A stretch of DNA of 20,022 bases from Verrucomicrobia bacterium UBA1731 (GTDB lineage: Bacteria; Verrucomicrobiota; Kiritimatiellia; RFP12; UBA1067). Below the pieces are notes generated by a model, which had not been told where the DNA came from, searched no databases, and worked only from the letters and a program-made list of their open reading frames with translations. Location: assembly GCA_002317575.1 (NCBI GenBank), contig DCIH01000085.1:1-20022 (forward strand), in the 5' to 3' direction. Position numbers and translations under genes: made by a program. Positions 15,034-20,022 of this stretch are shown here, in pieces (positions within the stretch are counted from its first letter, which is position 1; the number at the start of each line of letters is the position of its first letter).

Positions 15034-16052
15034 ACAGACTTGCCCGCATCTTCCTGCATCTCGGCTTCGCGCTGGCCGTCGGCACGCTGGCGCTCAAGGC
15101 GTTTTGTCCCATCGAAAAGGGCGAAGCGTCTCTCCGTGCGGGCGAAAGCGTCGATCTGGACGGCGACATCCTCGTGCTCAAGCAGTTCGCCGTGCCGAAG
15201 TACCCGAGCGGCAGCCCGCGGCAGTATGTGTCGTCCGTGCATGTGGTGTGTCCGAACGGGTCGGGGATGCCCGAAGTCGTCAACGCGGACATTTCCGTGA
15301 ACCATCCGCTGCGGCACAAAGGACGCTGGATCTACCAGAGTTCTTATGATGCGGAAGGCGAAGAATACACGGTGCTTTCCGTGGTGAAGGATCCGTATTT
15401 GCCGATCGCGGCGCTCGGCGGCGTGTTGCTGCTCGCGGGCGCGTTTCTGCTCGTGGTGCGCGAGGCGGGACGGGGAACAGCGGTGGGTGCGGCGGGCGCG
15501 GCGCGCCCGCCCTACCAACGCGCGGAATGTCAGGAAGGCGGCACCACCAGGGGGGCACGCCGCTCCGCCGGCGTGGCCGCGCCGGAAACGCCTCGGTGGA
15601 TTGTCGTCGGAAAGATTGTGCTCGCGGTGGCGCTCACGTTCCTGCCGCTGTTCATCGTGGGACGTGCCTTGCTGACGCGCGAGCTCGTGCCGGCGTTGCA
15701 GAGTCCGTTCCTGGTGCCGCATGTGGGCGCGTATCTCGTTGCCTACGCGTTTCTCTTCTTCGCCGCGTTCGGCGTGGGCGCGCGGTTCGTGCCGTTCGCG
15801 TTTTTCCTGATCACATGCGGACTCGTGCTGGGTGCGACCTGGGGCAAAATCTGCTGGGGCGACTGGTGGCAGTACGATCCGAAGGAAATGTGGTCGCTGG
15901 CGACTTGGCTCGTCTATGCGGCGTATTTCCATTTCCGCGGCAAGCCGAAGGTCGAAAGGGGACTTCTCGTGTTCGGCGCGGTGATGGTGGTCCTTACGCT
16001 CACCTGGGTCAATTTCTCGCGCTTTTTCACGGGGCTTCACAGTTATGTCTGA
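15030..16052 (+). CDS. Compact ResB/CcsA-like cytochrome c maturation protein
   Basis: A 340-residue membrane protein joining a small ResB-like part to a shortened CcsA-like part of the system II haem-attachment machinery. It begins with a membrane segment (about 5-23). A periplasmic region follows that includes NHPLRHKGRWIYQSSYD (91-107), similar to a conserved ResB motif, then a second membrane segment (about 124-143). After a hydrophilic insert (about 148-187) come the CcsA half's helices, with the WWD haem-handling region WGDWWQYDPKEMW at 276-288. H231, H301 and H337 (in GLHSYV) are candidate haem ligands. Full CcsA proteins usually have more helices and ResB is much larger, so this is a reduced fusion or a degenerate copy. 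It overlaps both neighbours by a few bases, so coupled translation is likely. CcsA-type function is likely but not certain. Confidence 0.72.
   Translation: MNRLARIFLHLGFALAVGTLALKAFCPIEKGEASLRAGESVDLDGDILVLKQFAVPKYPSGSPRQYVSSVHVVCPNGSGMPEVVNADISVNHPLRHKGRWIYQSSYDAEGEEYTVLSVVKDPYLPIAALGGVLLLAGAFLLVVREAGRGTAVGAAGAARPPYQRAECQEGGTTRGARRSAGVAAPETPRWIVVGKIVLAVALTFLPLFIVGRALLTRELVPALQSPFLVPHVGAYLVAYAFLFFAAFGVGARFVPFAFFLITCGLVLGATWGKICWGDWWQYDPKEMWSLATWLVYAAYFHFRGKPKVERGLLVFGAVMVVLTLTWVNFSRFFTGLHSYV
15471..15590 (+). repeat. Palindrome-rich in-frame insertion inside the cytochrome maturation gene
   Basis: About 120 nt hold two strong inverted repeats. GGCGGGCGC (15491-15499) pairs with GCGCCCGCC (15503-15511) over a 3-nt loop. 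CACGCCG (15556-15562) pairs with CGGCGTG (15569-15575) over a 6-nt loop. The encoded residues, about 148-187, are Gly, Ala and Arg rich and lie between two hydrophobic segments, unlike the rest of the protein. This resembles a REP-like palindromic element accommodated in frame. I see no second copy in the window, and the exact insertion ends are estimated. Confidence 0.55.
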
Positions 16053-16500
16053 AACGAAGATATTGTTTCTGTGCCATGGGAACATCTGCCGTTCGCCGAT
16101 GGCGGAGTTCGTGATGAAGGAGCTGCTGCGCAAGGCAGGCCGCACGGACGTGGTCGTCGAATCCGCCGCGCTGCACACGGATGCGATCGGATGCGACACG
16201 CACCGCGGCACGCGCGCGAAACTGCGCGAACAGGGCGTTCCGTTCACGCCGCGGGCGGCTTGGCTGCTCACGGCCGAAAAGGCGCGTGAATACGATTGGC
16301 TCGTCGGCATGGACGACTACAACGTGGCCGATTTGCGCCGGCTCGTGTATCCCGAGGACCTTCCGAAAATAAGGAAGCTTCTTTCCTTCGCCGGCTCCGA
16401 GCGCCCCATCGCCGATCCCTGGTACACAGGCAACTTTGACGAAACCTACGCCGACGTCCTCGTCGGCTGCACGGCCATGCTCGCGTTTCTTCACCAATAG
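16045..16500 (+). CDS. Low-molecular-weight protein tyrosine phosphatase
   Basis: A 151-residue cytoplasmic phosphatase. The P-loop LCHGNICRSPMAE at 9-21 gives the CX5R signature with nucleophile C10 and R16, followed by S17. The general-acid loop is D124-P-W in DPWYTGNF. Length and motif spacing are normal for the family, which dephosphorylates protein tyrosines and often counteracts bacterial tyrosine kinases controlling polysaccharide export. No kinase is present in the window. The ATG lies 8 nt inside the end of the cytochrome maturation gene, with only a distant GGGG run upstream, so translational coupling is likely. Its last 10 nt overlap the 3' end of the convergent minus-strand gene. 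It closes the operon that starts at 13314. Confidence 0.92.
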   Translation: MSETKILFLCHGNICRSPMAEFVMKELLRKAGRTDVVVESAALHTDAIGCDTHRGTRAKLREQGVPFTPRAAWLLTAEKAREYDWLVGMDDYNVADLRRLVYPEDLPKIRKLLSFAGSERPIADPWYTGNFDETYADVLVGCTAMLAFLHQ

Positions 16501-18548
16501 CTTACAAGGTCGTTCGTGTTGTAAGGTTCGTGACCGTCTTGCACCAGCAACGTATTCAGCGTTTCGATGTCGAACATGCAGGTGAGGTCTTGGCGACCTC
16601 CATCTGACTGTTGCAGATTCAGATTCGCATTCAGAATGGCGATGTTTCGGGCCATTTCCATGTTGCCCGTCTTCACCAGAAACTCGCTGGCCATCTTTTT
16701 GAACTTCTTCCAATTCTCGTCCTGCTCGTCTTTCTTCGAAACTTCGTGCAGTTCGGGCAATTCTTCCGGCTCCATACTCGCATACATTTTGACGAACGTG
16801 TCGAGCATCCCCGTGCGATCTCGCCCATGGTGGCAGTTTATGAGCGGCACCAAGCCGAGCTTGTGGGACAGTAAGACCATGCGGGCAGCGACCTGGCACA
16901 GGTATGCGGGAAGGTATTGGACGCCGCCCGGCATGCCGTTGTCGCCTGCTTTCAGTCTTTCGACGCCTTGCTTGATCTGTGCTACAAGTTTGTCGACCAT
17001 TTTATCGGTTCCGCGCACGAGATTGGCCATGTCCAGCAAGTTCTGGGCCGAGGCGAGGGTTTCTTCCCTGCTTGTGTAAAACTTACTTTCGTTTCCACTC
17101 AACGGCACGTAGCATTCGTTGAATTGCGGCTTGACGGTTATTGTTTTGTCCTCCCCGTTCATGTTGACCGTCATGTCAAACCCGTCGGTACCATATTTTG
17201 CGATGAATTCTTGGGATTTAGGCCACAAGGAGTCTCCTGCGTTGAACATGAACATGGGCAGCGTAATTTCGGGCTTTGCGTTGTCCTTCAACGACTCTGC
17301 AATCAACTGCATCATCTTGGGGTTGTTGTTGATCATCGATTTCGCGATGTTCTTGTATCGGTCCATGGCGTTTTCAAGATCGATCTCGTTCGGTTCATTG
17401 GTATAGGCTGATCCGCAACGCAATACCGTCGATTTCGTCTCGTTCGCCTTGTCTTTGCCGATCAATTTCGACACCCCAAAGGCCGCTGGAAATTTGTTGT
17501 CCGCCTTCGTTTGCGTCGTACAAGGCGTGAATTGCGACGAAAACGTCTTGTTGTTCGTTTCGAACCCACGCTCGTAAGACGGACATCCGGGACCGAAGCC
17601 AAAATCCAGGTGGAACCTCCTAAAGTACGAACCGCAAGCGTTGTTCGCGATATCCTTTTCGAGCGCCAGTTCGAAATCGTCCGCGGTATGGCAATTTTGA
17701 AGTGCGGCTGGAAAGTTGCCTGACTTGCAAAGCTGCTCTTTTTTCGAGGCAAGGTGTTCGGCGAAACCATGCAACCACGAGATGGGGTTTCCCGTTTTAG
17801 CCCCTTCGCTCGTTGAAAAATCTTCAATGCTGTTCTTGAGAGAGCCGCCAAAGGCCGCCGATGTCAGGCGTTTCGTTTTTACGACGTCCGTTTCCTCTGG
17901 ATCACTCGCCTTTTTATAGGAAAGTATAATCACAATTGACGATCTCGCGGCTTCCAAAGCATGGTTTTTGCTGTTTCCGTCCATTGTGTAACGTCCGTGC
18001 AAGACGCCGTTCGGGTCAAAGCCAGATTTCTTTGGCTGCGAAGACTGCGGCGACTCGATTGCTTTTGTTCCCACCATTTTCAACAGGGAATTCGTGGTGA
18101 TTTTTCCCGGTTCGTCGACCAGCTTGGCGACTCTCGCCATTATGGCGTTGATGCGGCGTGCCGTCAGGGGCCTTCCGGACGAGACGGAGCCGCCGTTTTT
18201 GCCGACGCCGAAATCTTTTTTCTTGAATACATCGGCACCCAGTATATTTTCAAGTTTATCCATGAATTCCGAGCTGAATTCCGTATGGCCACCCTTTTTC
18301 GTCAAATTGAAGTCGGGCGCCAGGAGCTTCCCCAGGTTTTGGAGCAGTTGTTCTCGGATTTCGTTATTGGCGTGTTTCGTCGTGTCCGAACGCATCCAGC
18401 GGAATATGTTGCCGCTGTTGAACATGGCGCTTTTCTTCAGCTTGCCATTGCCGTCGTTGACGAGAATCGTGTCTCCTTGATCCTTGCCATCCACCATTCC
18501 GGTGTATTGTTTTCCAAGACGAAATGCATTAGCGTTGATATTTCCCAT
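16491..18548 (-). CDS. Putative SopB/IpgD-like phosphoinositide phosphatase (effector-like)
   Basis: A 685-residue soluble protein with no signal peptide and no membrane segment. Near the C-terminus, NCHHGRDRTGM gives a CX5R-T-G phosphatase loop with C572 and R578. The pattern follows the Cys-x-x-Gly-basic-Asp-Arg-Thr-Gly site of the SopB/IpgD effectors and, more distantly, mammalian INPP4. About 70 residues later a KTGNME sequence recalls a conserved Gly-Asn segment that follows the site in SopB. Such enzymes dephosphorylate phosphoinositides inside host cells after type III secretion. The N-terminal half is polar, rich in Asn, Ser and Lys, and I do not recognise it. ATG 18548 is chosen because AAGGA precedes it by 4 nt; a GTG at 18587 lacks support. 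Base composition is much AT-richer than the neighbours, suggesting transfer. A generic dual-specificity phosphatase is the main alternative. No secretion genes are visible here. Confidence 0.62.
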   Translation of the reverse strand: MGNINANAFRLGKQYTGMVDGKDQGDTILVNDGNGKLKKSAMFNSGNIFRWMRSDTTKHANNEIREQLLQNLGKLLAPDFNLTKKGGHTEFSSEFMDKLENILGADVFKKKDFGVGKNGGSVSSGRPLTARRINAIMARVAKLVDEPGKITTNSLLKMVGTKAIESPQSSQPKKSGFDPNGVLHGRYTMDGNSKNHALEAARSSIVIILSYKKASDPEETDVVKTKRLTSAAFGGSLKNSIEDFSTSEGAKTGNPISWLHGFAEHLASKKEQLCKSGNFPAALQNCHTADDFELALEKDIANNACGSYFRRFHLDFGFGPGCPSYERGFETNNKTFSSQFTPCTTQTKADNKFPAAFGVSKLIGKDKANETKSTVLRCGSAYTNEPNEIDLENAMDRYKNIAKSMINNNPKMMQLIAESLKDNAKPEITLPMFMFNAGDSLWPKSQEFIAKYGTDGFDMTVNMNGEDKTITVKPQFNECYVPLSGNESKFYTSREETLASAQNLLDMANLVRGTDKMVDKLVAQIKQGVERLKAGDNGMPGGVQYLPAYLCQVAARMVLLSHKLGLVPLINCHHGRDRTGMLDTFVKMYASMEPEELPELHEVSKKDEQDENWKKFKKMASEFLVKTGNMEMARNIAILNANLNLQQSDGGRQDLTCMFDIETLNTLLVQDGHEPYNTNDLVSYW

Positions 18549-18650
18549 GACATCCTTCTTGCGGTCGAAGACCTTGTTTACAGGCACATGTTGGCGTTGG
18601 AGCTGAAATCACTTTGCTACATCACATTGGAATACGAAAAAGCAAGTCCA

Positions 18651-18679
18651 AGGTTACACGAGTTGTCAGTATTTGTCAA
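18651..18679 (-). promoter_or_regulatory. Candidate promoter of the SopB-like gene
   Basis: On the minus strand a perfect TTGACA (plus-strand 18674-18679) is followed after 17 bp by TAACCT (18651-18656). That -10 keeps only the first, second and last consensus bases, the most important ones. It would give a leader of about 95 nt. The spacing is ideal, but the weak -10 lowers certainty. Confidence 0.45.
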
Positions 18680-18718
18680 CGCATGAGCCTAATGCTGGAA
18701 GTTCCAAGCCGGAAGCTG

Positions 18719-18727
18719 TGGTATAAT
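18719..18727 (+). promoter_or_regulatory. Extended -10 promoter of the FAD oxidoreductase gene
   Basis: TGGTATAAT is a perfect extended -10 element, with TATAAT at 18722-18727. I see no good -35 at 16-18 bp, which extended -10 promoters can tolerate. The box ends 7 nt before ATG 18735 and no Shine-Dalgarno sequence intervenes, so the transcript is predicted to be leaderless, as at 10640. Confidence 0.65.
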
Positions 18728-18734
18728 CGACGGC

Positions 18735-20022
18735 ATGAAGAAAACAGCGTTGCTTTTTGCCGCCGTCTGCGCCGCGTTTGCGGCGCGCTCCGAAACGATT
18801 TTCCTCGAGTGCGAGCAGTTCAAGGAACTGGGCGGGTGGAAGCTCGATTCTCAGTTCCGCTTCGAAATGGGCTCCACCTATCTCATCGCGCACGGCCTCG
18901 GCGTGCCCGTGGCGGACGCGAAGACAACCTTCGCCGTGCCAAAGGCGGGACGGTACAATGTCTTCGCGCGCACGAAGAACTGGACGGCCAAGTGGAGCGC
19001 CGCGGCCGGCGCGGGCGCGTTCAAGCTCGCGGTGAACGGCGTCGAGTCGCCGACCGTCCTGGGTGTGCAGGGGCAGGGCGAATGGCTGTGGGTCAAGGCC
19101 GACGAGGTGGACCTCAAGGCCGGGGAAAACACGGTGGCGATCCGTGACCTCAAGGGCTTCGACGGCCGCGTGGACGCCGTGTGTTTCACGACGGACGCCC
19201 AGCCGCCGGCGCGTCCGCCGACGGCCCTGAAGGCGAAGCTCGTCGAGTCTGACCTCACCGTGGTGGGCGGCGGCGTCGCCGGCATCTGCACGGCCATCTC
19301 TGCGGCGCGGCTGGGGCTCAAGGTCGCGCTCGTGCAGGACCGTCCGATCCTGGGCGGCGCCAATTCCTCCGAAGTGCGCGTCCATCTGGGCGGGTACCAG
19401 AACCTCGGGCCGTATCCGCGCCTCGGCGACGTGGTCTCCGAAATCGGTCCCGCCAAGGGCGGCAACGCGCAGCCCGCTTCGCAGTACGAGGACGACCGCA
19501 AGATGGCCGCCGTGAAGGCGGAAAAGAACATCACGCTCTTCTTGAACACGATGGTTCAAGGCGTGGATGTCGCGGGCGTCGATTGTCTCGAAGGACGGCG
19601 CGCGGAGAAGGCGGGACGCATTCTGGCGGTGCATGGTTTCGATGTCGTGACGGGCGAGGAGACGGTGTTCCGTTCGCCGCTCTACGCGGACTGCACGGGC
19701 GACGGCACCGTCGGCTATCTGTCCGGCGCCGACTATCGGCTCGGTCGCGAATCGAAGGCGGAAACGGGCGAGGACATGGCGCCGGAGAAGGGCGACACGC
19801 TGACATTGGGCGCGTCCGTGCAGTGGTACGCGAAGAAGGAAACGCGCGGTTTCCCGCACGAACCGTGGATGATCGCGTTCAACGAAAAGAACTGCGAATA
19901 CAACCTGCGCGGCGACTGGGATTGGGAGACGGGCATGCTGCGCGACCAGCTGAACGACTTCGAAACGGTGCGCGACTACGGTCTGCTCGTGGTCTACTCC
20001 AACTGGAGCTTCATCAAGAACT
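18735..20022 (+). CDS. Secreted FAD-dependent oxidoreductase with N-terminal carbohydrate-binding-like domain, 3' end outside window
   Basis: The frame stays open to the window edge, giving 429 residues so far. A Sec-type signal peptide (about 1-19, with a KK start) precedes a beta-rich domain (about 20-150) that resembles galactose-binding or CBM-like modules often fused to such enzymes. The FAD-binding Rossmann motif GGGVAG lies at 178-183, followed by an ILGGANSSEVR segment. A second flavin motif, DCTGDGTVGY, comes further on. This is the FAD_oxidored family, whose members are often found among polysaccharide-degradation genes and loosely labelled xanthan lyase-like; the reaction is not established. 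It is divergent from the SopB-like gene across a 186-nt spacer holding both promoters. There is no twin-arginine motif, which is unusual for a flavoprotein if it is folded before export. Confidence 0.82.
   Translation, partial: MKKTALLFAAVCAAFAARSETIFLECEQFKELGGWKLDSQFRFEMGSTYLIAHGLGVPVADAKTTFAVPKAGRYNVFARTKNWTAKWSAAAGAGAFKLAVNGVESPTVLGVQGQGEWLWVKADEVDLKAGENTVAIRDLKGFDGRVDAVCFTTDAQPPARPPTALKAKLVESDLTVVGGGVAGICTAISAARLGLKVALVQDRPILGGANSSEVRVHLGGYQNLGPYPRLGDVVSEIGPAKGGNAQPASQYEDDRKMAAVKAEKNITLFLNTMVQGVDVAGVDCLEGRRAEKAGRILAVHGFDVVTGEETVFRSPLYADCTGDGTVGYLSGADYRLGRESKAETGEDMAPEKGDTLTLGASVQWYAKKETRGFPHEPWMIAFNEKNCEYNLRGDWDWETGMLRDQLNDFETVRDYGLLVVYSNWSFIKN

Noticed and set aside
17925..17930. A perfect TATAAT on the plus strand inside the SopB-like gene
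   Set aside because: It is antisense to the gene, in AT-richer DNA where it is expected by chance, and no supported plus-strand gene follows it.

Overview
The window is a dense, GC-rich bacterial chromosome segment, about two thirds G+C by eye except for one island. It has 13 protein-coding genes, one probable gene remnant, no RNA genes and no CRISPR array. Several exported polysaccharide-degrading enzymes, an alpha-2-macroglobulin/PBP1C pair (so Gram-negative), TerB-like proteins and a secreted FAD_oxidored protein suggest a gut or environmental member of the PVC superphylum, perhaps Kiritimatiellota, Lentisphaerota or Verrucomicrobiota. That placement is inference from gene content; no phylogenetic marker is present.

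Layout. (1) 1-2895: the 3' part of a GH127-type glycosidase, then a sialate O-acetylesterase-like carbohydrate esterase, closed by a hairpin terminator. (2) 2916-11296: an envelope module of a TerB-like protein, a thioester-containing alpha-2-macroglobulin, a PBP1C whose start lies inside the macroglobulin gene, and a second TerB-like paralogue with its own promoter. (3) 11372-13215: a short winged-helix remnant with a 12-nt coding repeat, then a secreted GH31 glycosidase. (4) 13217-16500: an extended -10 promoter and 5'-UTR hairpin lead a compact four-gene operon: sugar-nucleotidyltransferase-like protein, HD-domain phosphohydrolase, ResB/CcsA-like cytochrome c maturation protein and low-molecular-weight tyrosine phosphatase. 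The cytochrome gene carries an in-frame, palindrome-rich insertion. (5) 16491-18548, minus strand: a 685-residue protein in an AT-richer island with a CX5R site resembling the SopB/IpgD phosphoinositide phosphatase effectors. (6) 18735-end: a divergent secreted FAD-dependent oxidoreductase with an N-terminal carbohydrate-binding-like domain, cut by the window edge.

How the genes fit together. The glycosidases, esterase and FAD enzyme fit glycan degradation outside the cytoplasm. The macroglobulin/PBP1C pair fits periplasmic protease trapping coupled to cell-wall repair, and the flanking TerB paralogues may belong to the same response. The SopB-like protein is the most unusual item: it looks acquired, has no Sec signal, and its relatives act inside eukaryotic cells. 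Two genes, at 10640 and 18735, have a perfect TATAAT exactly 7 nt before the ATG and no Shine-Dalgarno sequence, which predicts leaderless transcripts.
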